Position numbers and translations under genes: made by a program
In this document: piece after piece, positions 30,911-41,000 of the stretch
Layout of the letters: every line of letters begins with the position of its first letter
Position numbering within the stretch: position 1 is the first letter of the stretch
Assembly: GCA_025642075.2 (NCBI GenBank)
Contig: JAODUO010000551.1
Span: forward strand, 292,001 to 356,000
Direction of reading: 5' to 3'
DNA from: Ridgeia piscesae
Taxonomy: Eukaryota; Annelida; Polychaeta; Sabellida; Siboglinidae
DNA length: 64,000 nucleotides
Notes under the pieces: generated by a model
What the model was told of the DNA's origin: nothing
What the model saw: the letters and a program-made list of their open reading frames with translations, nothing else
Databases searched by the model: none

Positions 30911-30991
30911 ACAGGTGACAGATTCACCTGTGAAATAGGTTACATCACCTGTAGAGGTGTGACAGTGACAGGTACAGGTGTGACATCACCT
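30911..30991. promoter_or_regulatory. E-box (CACCTG/CAGGTG) cluster
   Basis: Exact E-boxes lie at 30912, 30925, 30946 and 30975, with near matches between them, immediately right of the 45-bp minisatellite. This type of E-box is bound by Snail/ZEB zinc fingers or bHLH proteins. The stretch is partly repetitive, so chance amplification is possible. Confidence 0.3.
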
Positions 30992-31879
30992 CCCAGTCCC
31001 CAGCTACACCTCCTTCCACATCCTGCTGCCTTGCCTTTGCTGACTGTAGACTTTTGGCATGATGACAACACCATGACATCGTAAACAAGAGGAGAGAGTG
31101 CACAGAGGCATCCCCAATCAAACAGGGTGCTAATGGTGCAATAACAGAGGCCATAACAAAGCCATAGATTCGGCGAGATTTCTGATTTATAAGCATCCCA
31201 ATTACACCATACATCTGCAAAAACTAGAGTACGTCTACACAAAAACATGGATTAACGTATAAACACATGAGGAGTGATGCATTATCAGTTTCTAAACAAA
31301 ACATGGCCAAAATTCTGACATGATTAATTACTGACTGCAATAGGTCAACAAAAGTGGCTTAATCATTTAAATACCCACAATGCACTAGCAGTTATGGTTC
31401 GGATATTTGATGATATTAGACAAAATAGACTTGTTGGGAAAGTATCATGAATACACCCCTTGTGCAATAGTTGAGCAGAAATTGTACACTTATTTATCAG
31501 CTGGAAAGTCAACTTTTATGACTTTACTGGTAGTATTTATGCCATCTGCACAAATGAACCACATCACCATAAAATCACGCAACCTACATAATAATTAATG
31601 TGTCCAATAAGATTGATACACGACTGAAACACGGGACCATGTCAAGTTACATAACAATAAATTATCAGCTACAGTGTAAACATTGTGCTAGAAAAAAATC
31701 AAAGGCAAACAAATACTTGCAATGTACACACATGATGCTATTAGATTTTTTAAACCAATCTACTACAAAAGGAACACCACATGTAAATACAATGTTGATC
31801 TAAAAAAATACATAGATTTCATCTTCATCACTTTTTCAATTAAGAAGTTAAGACAGGTTTACAATATCTATATCACCCC

Positions 31880-32160
31880 TAATCAGTCCATGGCATGTCC
31901 ATTGATGCACTCGCATGTATACCGACCGATGAATGTCACGGACATGAAATCTCCATAGCACAGGTGAAAAACAGTTGCTACATTTCATTTGATATTCTCT
32001 CGGGGCTTGTTGCATCGTCATGGCAACACTGTCCCAACATCAGTAATCATTTTTACGTGACTTGGGATCAATATAATCGTTTTAGCGAGGCAGACACGCA
32101 CACAGCCACTATTAACGTTTCATTAGTCAGATGTATTCTGATTACTTAGGCCAGGAAGGA
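31880..32160. promoter_or_regulatory. Compact block with X-box-like site, possible conserved regulatory element
   Basis: CpG-containing unique sequence with GTATACCGACCGATGAATGT, the X-box at 32014, and TTTTAGCGAGGCAGACACGC. Confidence 0.2.
32014..32027 (-). promoter_or_regulatory. X-box (RFX-type) site
   Basis: Reads GTTGCCATGACGAT on the minus strand. It lies inside the compact block at 31880-32150. Confidence 0.4.
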
Positions 32161-32814
32161 TTTTTCTTTTGCATATTAAATTACTGACAAAGTAAACAGA
32201 GCAAATAATAACTGAGTGGTTTCTTGCATTCAAAACATTGGCTACATCGCTAATTCATGTAAAACCATATCAGGCACAATGAGAATTTACAATGAAGATA
32301 TGTACAATAACAAACAATCAACCAACCTTTTACTCTAACTATCTGTCATGTTTAGCTGCCATTAATACACACACCAGAATGGAAATTACCTGATTATTTA
32401 TGAGCATAAAGACATCAATTTTTGCAGACCACATCCATTAAAGTGAAGGCAAATAAATCACTATTCTATGTTGAATATTTTGTATGCATCGTTGTGATAC
32501 TTACGTCTTGCGTTTATAACAATAATGTCAATGGTTCAGAAAAAAGCAAAATAAATTATATTTTGCCTGACAGAAAGCATCCGTTCAGTATTCAGTCTGG
32601 CACGTACATGGTATAATGTAACATTACTGGTGCAGTTATTGTTCTTACAAAATATATGCTCAATGAATTATAACAATTACATCTTATATTTCCCACTAGC
32701 CATTTTAAATATCAACCACTCCATTCAGCATACACTATAAACAAGCAACACCAAAGTACAACATTAAGATTTAAGATAATTAATTGAAAGGACACTGATG
32801 ACTGTAATTCCCAC

Positions 32815-32981
<167 letters not shown>

Positions 32982-33324
32982 CATATTTCTGTATAATGAT
33001 GGAGCTTCACAAAGAAAACACCAGACTTTGTACTTTAAGACCATTTTCTTTGACAATCAGACAATGTTTGAACAATGACTGTGTATGCACTGAGTACCAT
33101 CAACCTACATCAAATACTGCATCACTTCTGGTGACAGGTGGGGACAGACTACAATGTCAACATTTCATTTTGTTAGTTCTGCAAGCAACTCGTGCATATC
33201 ATACTCAAATGTTCTTTAAAAATATATGCACAGAATATCTGTGCAAAGAACATTTTTCTAAAAATGTTGAGATAAATCAGAGAAAAATATGTTTTCAGCA
33301 AAAATCAACAGACCTATTTGGCAT

Positions 33325-33418
33325 CATTGGGAAGCATTCAGCCATGCTGTAATTACTGCACAAAACCACCACTACGTACAGCATTGGTGGAGTGAACTGG
33401 GCCACCCTGGAGTGAACA
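33325..33418 (+). repeat. Fragment of the same dispersed repeat, interrupted next to the retrotransposon
   Basis: It shares the GAAGCATTCAGCCA block with 25250 and the GGAGTGAACTGG block with 17590. The retrotransposon's left target-site copy (GATG) directly follows it. Confidence 0.4.
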
Positions 33419-33422
33419 GATG

Positions 33423-33980
33423 TATCGTAGCGGTCCTGCTAGATAAAGGGGAAGGTACCAATTAACAATAAGTCCAAACAAGATTAAATTAACTACAATC
33501 CACTTTATTACACCCTCAAATTACGACCCACTGCACTACTCACATCTACATAGATGTCCAGCCAGTTACGACACAAGTGTGACCACACACAGACACACAC
33601 CCTGCAGGCTCAGCTCCTGCCAACCAACTCTCTCACTTTCCTCTTCCAATCTTCTATATCTCAGCTAGCCTGACAACACATTCAAATTAACCAATGGGGG
33701 TCTTCAGAATTCCCGCCCAGCATACATAAAGACAAAGACATCAACTATGCTATTGGTAATTATGAACATGTGGTTTGGGAGTCTTCATATTCCCGCCAAG
33801 CATACTTAAAGATAACACACTAACTAGGCTACTGCTAATTACTGACATGACCACTACTTATCTCATCTCTGGTATAAACACTCCTTATCTCATCTTAAAC
33901 ACTCCTTATCTCATCTCTTGTATAAACACCTACTCACTAATTAATTCATAACCTAATATTTTATAATAAGCCCTACCATA
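33423..33980 (-). repeat. 3' LTR of the retrotransposon (copy A, 558 bp)
   Basis: It is the same length and orientation as the 5' LTR and appears identical on reading. It is bordered on its outer side by the other GATG (33419-33422). On its inner side there is no polypurine tract: it abuts five bases (TCATT on the plus strand) and then the sister-family LTR. Confidence 0.88.
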
Positions 33981-33985
33981 TCATT

Positions 33986-34219
33986 TATCGTAGCGGTCCT
34001 GCTAGACAACGGGGGAGGTACCAACTAGAACTACAATAGCCACTAGCTGCTTAATCTTATTCTTTATTAAATCCAGAGTATACACAATAACTTGCATGAC
34101 AATGCCTGTCCAACCCAGCTACGACACGGAGGCAGCCCAGCCTCACCTCCCAGCCCAAGCCGGAGGGAAACCCTCCAGCTGCACACACTTCACTCTGTGT
34201 GCGCCTGACAACTACGATA
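33986..34219 (-). repeat. 234-bp LTR of a related family (element D)
   Basis: It begins and ends with perfect 8-bp inverted termini (TATCGTAG...CTACGATA). It shares with copies A-C the terminal box TAGCAGGACCGCTACGATA and a following GGTACC-containing stretch; elsewhere the sequence differs. It carries an AATAAA on the minus strand. It therefore looks like a short LTR of a sister family, or a non-autonomous derivative. Its flanks (TCATT and AATGA) are inverted relative to each other, not a direct target duplication. Confidence 0.65.
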
Positions 34220-34224
34220 AATGA

Positions 34225-34763
34225 TATGGTAGGGCTTATTATAAAATATTAGGTTATGAATTAATTAGTGAGTAGGTGTTTATACAAGAGATGAGATAAG
34301 GAGTGTTTAAGATGAGATAAGGAGTGTTTATACCAGAGATGAGATAAGTAGTGGTCATGTCAGTAATTAGCAGTAGCCTAGTTAGTGTGTTATCTTTAAG
34401 TATGCTTGGCGGGAATATGAAGACTCCCAAACCACATGTTCATAATTACCAATAGCATAGTTGATGTCTTTGTCTTTATGTATGCTGGGCGGGAATTCTG
34501 AAGACCCCCATTGGTTAATTTGAATGTGTTGTCAGGCTAGCTGAGATATAGAAGATTGGAAGAGGAAAGTGAGAGAGTTGGTTGGCAGGAGCTGAGCCTG
34601 CAGGGTGTGTGTCTGTGTGTGGTCACACTTGTGTCGTAACTGGCTGGACATCTATGTAGATGTGAGTAGTGCAGTGGGTCGTAATTTGAGGGTGTAATAA
34701 AGTGGATTGTAGTTAATTTAATCTTGTTTGGACTTATTGTTAATTGGTACCTTCCCCTTTATC
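34225..34763 (+). repeat. Inverted third LTR copy (copy B, 539 bp, lacks the last 19 bases)
   Basis: This is the reverse complement of copy A, starting TATGGTAGGG at 34225 and stopping exactly 19 bases short of the LTR end. There it joins the protease region of the internal sequence. No indel is visible relative to A and C (539 + 19 = 558). Its AATAAA is at 34696-34701. With copy A it forms a near-perfect inverted repeat. Confidence 0.88.
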
Positions 34764-35479
34764 AGTGTAACAGCATGATCTGCACTGTTTACTACTCGAC
34801 ATACTGTCCTTGTGCCTGTTGGTTTTACAACACATGTTGTAACCTTAAGTTCTGGATTAGTCAGTTCCATAGACATGACTGACTCTGTCACCAAATAATC
34901 ACCATTATGTGCCCGAGTTAACGCAACAGGAAATGTCATCTCTGATCTAGCAGGCACACATACAGAACCAACTGTTCTTGCCAAACTAGACCTTGATGCT
35001 AGTTGCTCTAACCTGAACGTTCTATTTCCTGATAATGTGATTTCACCTGCTTCAAAATTTAGTTTTGCTTTGTGCTTTGTCAGGAAATCCATCCCTAATA
35101 TTAGTGCATGGTGACCCTCCAGTACATGAAAGTCTTGCTCAAAGCAGTTACCAGATATGTGTATTGAAACAACCACACTGTCTGTCACTCTGTGTGATTT
35201 TCCTCCCACCCCAGTGACTTTTCCAAATTTTGGAGAAATGTGTTTTACCAATTTCTTTGGCACTGTAGCAAGAAATGTTTCTGAAATTACCGAAATGTGG
35301 GCTCCACTGTCCACAAGAGCCTGACACGTGGACCCTCCTACTCTTACTGATAAGAGGTTTTCCTGACATCGCTCATCTGCTAGTGACAGAGTAATTTCTG
35401 CTGATTTGATAGTTCTAGATCTGTTTGGTTTCTGTCTGATGTTTCTGTGGTGCCTGTTAGTTTTAACAAGCCCACTCTT
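34718..35479 (-). pseudogene. pro: Retrotransposon aspartic protease region, truncated pol start
   Basis: Immediately after the gag TGA the same frame stays open to 34718. It contains the retropepsin active-site motif DSGA (codons near 35312-35301), preceded by a hydrophobic strand (CQALV), and the second motif ILGMDFL about 70 residues on. Expression would need stop-codon readthrough, or the TGA is a mutation. No reverse transcriptase motif follows: the frame crosses at 34763 into the inverted LTR copy, and its last 15 or so residues are LTR-encoded. It is therefore a pol truncated after the protease. Confidence 0.8.
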
Positions 35480-36571
35480 TCATTGTCTCGGTCCTACCTG
35501 GCACTGGCTTCTAAAATGATCATACTGGTGACATGCATAACACTGTCTTCCTATGGCTGGACAACCCTGGTAAAATGTACTACACCACCTACCGCAACGG
35601 TGACACGGCTGGTCCTGGCGCTGTGATCTCCTCTGTGGGCGACTCTCCCCTGTCCAGCGGTCCGAGTCCCGTCGTGGTGACTCAAAGCGGACGGTGCGTC
35701 CCGATGTCTGTGGTCGTCTCCCGTAATTTCCACGCTGTGAGTTACGTCCGATATCCCGTGGTGGTGATTCGAATTGCATCGTTCGTCTTCCTGGCGAGCG
35801 CTCCGGTGTGTGATCACGGGTTTCACGATAGTGATCCCTGGTCTCCAGCTGTGCCACAATCCTCTCCTGGATGGCCGATGCCACGGTAGCAATATGCTGC
35901 TCTGGCGTTATTTCTGCCTTTGCTGGAGCAGTCATGGCGCTCAAGGCAGCCGGGCATTGTAGCAGTTCTTGTACGCTTTGTGGCTGCGACTGCTCCACGA
36001 ATGGTGCCACTGTCTCATGCAGTCCACCCATGATAAGTCTCACCTTCTGCATGTCCGTCAACTGCAGTCCACGTGCAGCGTTGAGTATGGTGGCAGTGAA
36101 GTCCGCAATGGACTGTCCTGGCTGTTGTCGTCGCTGGTACAAGTCTCTCTCTTGTCGCCAGAGTGCTTGCTGGGATACGCGGAAGCGTTGCAAGAAACGG
36201 TCTCGCAGTATCGGCCAGTCGTTCTTCCCTTCGTCATCCAGCGACTGATGCCATGTCAGGGCGAGGCCTGACACATGGAAGGCGAAAGCATCGGCCTTCT
36301 GTTTGTCGCTCATATTCTGCAGCCTGGCGTAACGCTCATATTGTTCGAGCCAGCTGTCAGATGTGACCATGTCGCCTGTAAATGTTTCCACCGAATATCC
36401 AGGCCTTGGCGCTGCCATGTTTTTCATCTGATCGACGAGAGCCGTTATAACATCAGCAGTAATGCCAGCCTCCATGGCATCCGTGGCTCTATCTGAGTTG
36501 GTCGCCATTTTTACCGTTGCTGAAGTGTGTGATCTGGTTCGGCTGGCTGGAACGTCTGTCTTTTTACCCAT
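35480..36571 (-). CDS. gag: Retrotransposon gag polyprotein with zinc knuckle
   Basis: The ORF is 363 residues. Residues about 59-190 match the retrotransposon gag (capsid) pattern: ETFTGD, then SWLEQYERYA, a tryptophan in ALTWHQSL, and an RDRFLQRF helix followed by a Gln/Arg-rich stretch. The C-terminal third is basic (Arg, Gln, Ser), then has a Cys-rich segment (C323, C326, C330, C337) and a CCHC zinc knuckle, C344-x2-C347-x4-H352-x4-C357. Gag binds and packages the element RNA. It begins about 90 bases after the 5' LTR, as expected. The frame is intact and ends in TGA directly before the protease region in the same frame. Confidence 0.88.
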   Translation of the reverse strand: MGKKTDVPASRTRSHTSATVKMATNSDRATDAMEAGITADVITALVDQMKNMAAPRPGYSVETFTGDMVTSDSWLEQYERYARLQNMSDKQKADAFAFHVSGLALTWHQSLDDEGKNDWPILRDRFLQRFRVSQQALWRQERDLYQRRQQPGQSIADFTATILNAARGLQLTDMQKVRLIMGGLHETVAPFVEQSQPQSVQELLQCPAALSAMTAPAKAEITPEQHIATVASAIQERIVAQLETRDHYRETRDHTPERSPGRRTMQFESPPRDIGRNSQRGNYGRRPQTSGRTVRFESPRRDSDRWTGESRPQRRSQRQDQPCHRCGRWCSTFYQGCPAIGRQCYACHQYDHFRSQCQVGPRQ

Positions 36572-36637
36572 AAATAAATCAATCCTACACTAGTAAAAGA
36601 GAAACTGGAATTTTGATAAATATATTTTAAAAAAATC

Positions 36638-36660
36638 TCTACCCGGATTCTCCACCAATT
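36638..36660 (-). other. Primer binding site of the retrotransposon
   Basis: Three bases after the 5' LTR (minus strand) comes TGGTGGAGAATCCGGG. Its complement reads as a tRNA 3' end: CCA, discriminator A, an ATTCTCC acceptor strand and a CCCGG T-stem. The primer tRNA species cannot be named from this alone. Confidence 0.6.
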
Positions 36661-37218
36661 TATCGTAGCGGTCCTGCTAGATAAAGGGGAAGGTACCAAT
36701 TAACAATAAGTCCAAACAAGATTAAATTAACTACAATCCACTTTATTACACCCTCAAATTACGACCCACTGCACTACTCACATCTACATAGATGTCCAGC
36801 CAGTTACGACACAAGTGTGACCACACACAGACACACACCCTGCAGGCTCAGCTCCTGCCAACCAACTCTCTCACTTTCCTCTTCCAATCTTCTATATCTC
36901 AGCTAGCCTGACAACACATTCAAATTAACCAATGGGGGTCTTCAGAATTCCCGCCCAGCATACATAAAGACAAAGACATCAACTATGCTATTGGTAATTA
37001 TGAACATGTGGTTTGGGAGTCTTCATATTCCCGCCAAGCATACTTAAAGATAACACACTAACTAGGCTACTGCTAATTACTGACATGACCACTACTTATC
37101 TCATCTCTGGTATAAACACTCCTTATCTCATCTTAAACACTCCTTATCTCATCTCTTGTATAAACACCTACTCACTAATTAATTCATAACCTAATATTTT
37201 ATAATAAGCCCTACCATA
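36661..37218 (-). repeat. 5' LTR of the retrotransposon (copy C, 558 bp)
   Basis: In the sense direction (minus strand) it begins TATGGTAGGG and ends CCGCTACGATA, so its termini are TAT...ATA rather than TG...CA. It contains a tandem of the 20-base motif GATGAGATAAGGAGTGTTTA, two GGCGGGAAT boxes resembling E2F sites, and an AATAAA poly(A) signal. Target duplication GATG follows at 37219. Confidence 0.88.
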
Positions 37219-37499
37219 GATGGACCAGAAGACTTCAGAAGGCAGCAAAATGATTCCGAGCACACAGGCTTTTTCATCAAGAATCTGCAACTGCTCCATT
37301 GTGCTACTGAGAGCCATATTTTGTATGCTCAAACAAGGGACGTGTTCGTATGCTGCCAACAAAATTAAGTCTTTAGAAAATCAGGTCAACCTTTGCAATC
37401 ATTACATTTTTATTTCTTTGATTTTGCAACATACTTGCAACAGTAAAAACAGCAGTGGAAGAAAATCACTGGCATTTTGTTCAGATAATTATGCGAAAA

Positions 37500-38090
37500 A
37501 ATAGCGGTCTGCTCCCTGCCATCGGAAGCCGGAGAGTGCAGTAAATTAATATTTTCAATTGATTTTGTTATTTTCCCAACGAGAACAATTAATTCTGTCG
37601 ACTGCTCAAGCGTGCCACACAAGGCAGTAACAATTGCTCATTCGGACAGTTTCTATGATTAGAACGACACAGCACAGCACGTGAAATATCACACCATTAA
37701 TATTATCAGGAAGTGTTTTTTCCCCAATCTGCATTTATTTCGCTGGTGTTTTATGATGAATTAGCAGGAGTTCCCTGCCGCCTGGCTGTGGTGGAGATGT
37801 AATCTAGGCCCAGTGATGCACTGCCTCAAGCAGTTTGGAGAGAATAGTGGGAAAGGATGGGTGGGCCAGATATTAATTAGCTGTGCCAGTTAATTACAAT
37901 CTGAATTGGTGGTAATGACCATCTGTAAGGATAATTAGCACTGGGATTGCTCACTCTGTTTCATGGGAGGGTGTGGCTGGGAAATGAGGAGGGAGTCGTC
38001 ACCATGGCAACTGAAGTGCGAAGCAAGTGGCTATCCAGTTAAATGTGCCTGGATATTAATGCATCATCCAGTGTAACTGGGGTAAGTGGT
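37500..38090. promoter_or_regulatory. TAAT-rich block with X-box, possible conserved regulatory element
   Basis: TGATGAATTAGCAG, ATATTAATTAGCTG, CAGTTAATTACAATC, GGTGGTAATGACC and GATAATTAGCAC lie within about 200 bases, followed by the X-box at 37998. The arrangement looks like a developmental enhancer. Confidence 0.28.
37998..38011 (-). promoter_or_regulatory. X-box (RFX-type) palindrome
   Basis: Reads GTTGCCATGGTGAC on the minus strand. It lies inside the TAAT-rich block at 37730-38090. Confidence 0.45.
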
Positions 38091-41000
38091 CCACATAGTT
38101 CACAATTGACCATGGGTGACGGACCCATTGCAGAAATATAAAATAATGGATACTGATTATTTATAATTATTTAAATGAATTCAATTTTCATACACCTGTA
38201 GTATGATTTACATATGCTGTTTTGCTGTCATCTTCTCGATTAAAAAAATAAAGATTGTCAGTTTATTTGCACACTGCACTGTGACTGCAGTCACTGCCAC
38301 CTTTTTGAAACAACACAACATTTCGAAAATTCAATAACAACAGTTTATTATAAATAAATCATTAAAAAAAATAATCGAAAGAAATTTCATTACCATTTTA
38401 TGATAACGCTTGTTCTGTGATGGTTCTGTCCTCTCATATTTGTTTTAATTACGTCACAAATTAATTACAACAATAACAAAATACTAGTGTTTATGACCTG
38501 TAAGATAAACATCCATTAACTTTTTTGGCAAATGTCTATAATACATATTCAATATAAAATTGACTTATCACGTTAATAAAAGATAACGGTGGAGGCAATT
38601 GTTCCAGCAAGACATACGTTCACTCTGCATGATCACGACATAAAGTGATATCTCAACCTTTTTCATGGCCAATCGGGGACAAATGATACGACATGCTGTG
38701 CTCCTGACTTATCTGATCCAATGAGTCAGGAATGTCCTGGAGGATTCCTGTTAATCAGAAATAACCTCCTTCACTGGTTGCCTAAATTACTTACACGCGC
38801 CACTGACGTACAGACGACGATTTCACTCAGAAGGGAAGTGAGGAATTCCACCCGATTATGCACCCTTCATCCATGTTGAATAGGCACAGGTGATGTTATA
38901 TTTCCCTCCCACTTGTGCTATTTGTTCCCACTTTCCCTCCCTGTCTGGAGCCATGCCTTCGCTGCAGAGGGACAGCGCCAGGCACCAAGGGTTTTTCCCC
39001 AGACAGCCAGGGGTGAATAGGCTGTGACCCCAACTGAACCCAACCCCTTCTGGGCCCATGGGAATGAGGGCAATTGGTTTTACCAACAGATATATCTATG
39101 GTTTTACCCCGGTGTAAAAAGAAACTGGTGTGAAGACTATAGAACACGGGCATGTGGAAAGTCTACTGTATGCTTGCATATGGTATACATAGAAACCTGA
39201 ACGTAACAAGAACAATTTAACAGACAAAACTTAAAGATTTTTATATGAAAAATAACAAGAAAAAATATCAGGAAGAGACACCTTACTGTCACGACATAAA
39301 TTTACAAAAAATAAGCTATGCACTGGAATATAACACTAACACATACTTTTCATTAATTTATCGACAGTTGTCAACAACTTTAAAATGTAATTCTTCCCCA
39401 GCACTTAAAACAACTTGACATAATCTTTTAAAGTGTCATTCTTTCTTTTGCAGCTTTCAACAGTTTTCTTCTTGGATTCAATCTTCACCAGTGTTTAATG
39501 ACTGATGTAATTATACCAGTAACTATGTACTGTAAGTGCATCCCCTCCAATGTGCCAATCTCCATCACCCCTCTCCATGTCTATGTGCACAATAAACTGC
39601 ACGTGTAATATGGTATGTTTTTCATTTAGGGCTTTTCTCCTACATGACAGAACTAAATGTTCAATATCCAGTCTCCAAACAAAATGTATTCCTGAGAGAC
39701 ACCACATTTCCTTAAAAAGTGACATCACTGAATGGGCTGCCACCGCAGTCACCGCGGCCCCCAACCACGCAGAGAAAAACATTCTGAAAAATGGAATTCA
39801 ATTAACTTGTTGATCCGACGGTTGATGAATAAATCTGCCTGTAAATTCCCCTATGGGCTCAAATGCGCAAGTCGTGTTTGTCTCGGAGCGTAATGTCATC
39901 AGCGAATTGAGATACGATGGAACGGCAAATGAAAGGTTGGCATATTAATAAACTGGTCAGGGACATTACCCGATGACGGAACTGCACGTTAGCAACAAAT
40001 GCAGGGAAAATTTAAATGGAAGTGTTTTTATGTACAGGGGCTGGGAGGGTTGAAGGTCAACAACTGAATCACATTTCAGTCTGAGTCACAGGACCAATAG
40101 CTGCATCCAAATAGGTTATTTGTGCACTATGGCTGCAAGGTCAGCCATTTCACCATCAATGTTGCATGATTACAGAAGATTGATGGCAACACAAACTGAC
40201 ATTAATACAATATTTTTATTTATTTTCCATGATACCTTGTCGACAAATACATTGGAGCATCACAGTATACAGTTCCCACATAGGCCCCCATCTACAGTAT
40301 AACATTACATCTGTATTATGTATGGATATGCCATGGCACTCCTCTAAGAAGGATTGGAGGTACACAGAATAAAAATGCAACACAAAAGAAAGAAATGCTG
40401 GTCAGCATGACTATATAATTATGTCGGGAGGAGTATAATAATTATGGACCAACTTAAGATAAACAGATGTGCACGCATAGGTCACATGAATGCAATGATA
40501 AACTCAATTGGTTCAAGAAAAACTAGTCGAGATGTTTAAAGTTTCTGAGCATTGGTCTGGAGGTCAGTCGTTATCTTGGACTGGTGAATAACACAGATCC
40601 ACAAGATAACACTCAACTGGCAATCTTGATGGTCGGATAACTGGTCAGATAACAGATACAATCTCATTTATTCAAATGAACCATCTACCCAGCCTGTGTA
40701 CAAGTTATTATAATTATAGTACATAGGATACTTGCCACTTGGTTCAAATTGTATGTCGGTAGCCTCCAAAGCACACAGATTTTTACAACTTTTTGAAACT
40801 AGTATAAACTAGTACAACGTTTGTCAGAATATCAAACGTGTTTTGGCCACACAAAGGACAGATCTATGGATAAAGCTATGACTACAGCAAAACAACAGAC
40901 ATGTCCTGGATCAGTGGATTAATGGGAGTATGCGGGTTTTTATTGACAAATAAGCCAGGCATACCCGGTTGTGACGGATGGTATTAACTCAACAGTGGTT

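Larger units (their letters stand above)
33423..37218 (-). mobile_element. Young, rearranged LTR retrotransposon (Ty3/Gypsy-like gag-protease, no RT/IN)
   Basis: The ends are defined by two direct 558-bp LTRs (33423-33980 and 36661-37218) and a 4-bp target duplication GATG (33419-33422 and 37219-37222). Read on the minus strand, the order is: 5' LTR, a tRNA-like primer site, gag (36571-35480), TGA, protease region (35479 to about 34764), an inverted third LTR copy (34763-34225), a 234-bp LTR of a sister family (34219-33986), then the 3' LTR. Reverse transcriptase, RNase H, integrase and the polypurine tract are absent. The LTRs have equal length and I saw no difference between them on reading, so the insertion is recent. 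It cannot move without proteins from a relative. Assignment to the Ty3/Gypsy-like group rests on the gag and protease only. Confidence 0.88.

Noticed and set aside
33423..34763. Foldback DNA transposon with 552-bp terminal inverted repeats
   Set aside because: The arms are LTRs shared with a third, direct copy at 36661, and the target duplication brackets the whole 33423-37218 unit rather than the inverted pair.
35533..36496. Plus-strand frames of up to 125 codons over gag
   Set aside because: They are antisense shadows of the gag ORF.
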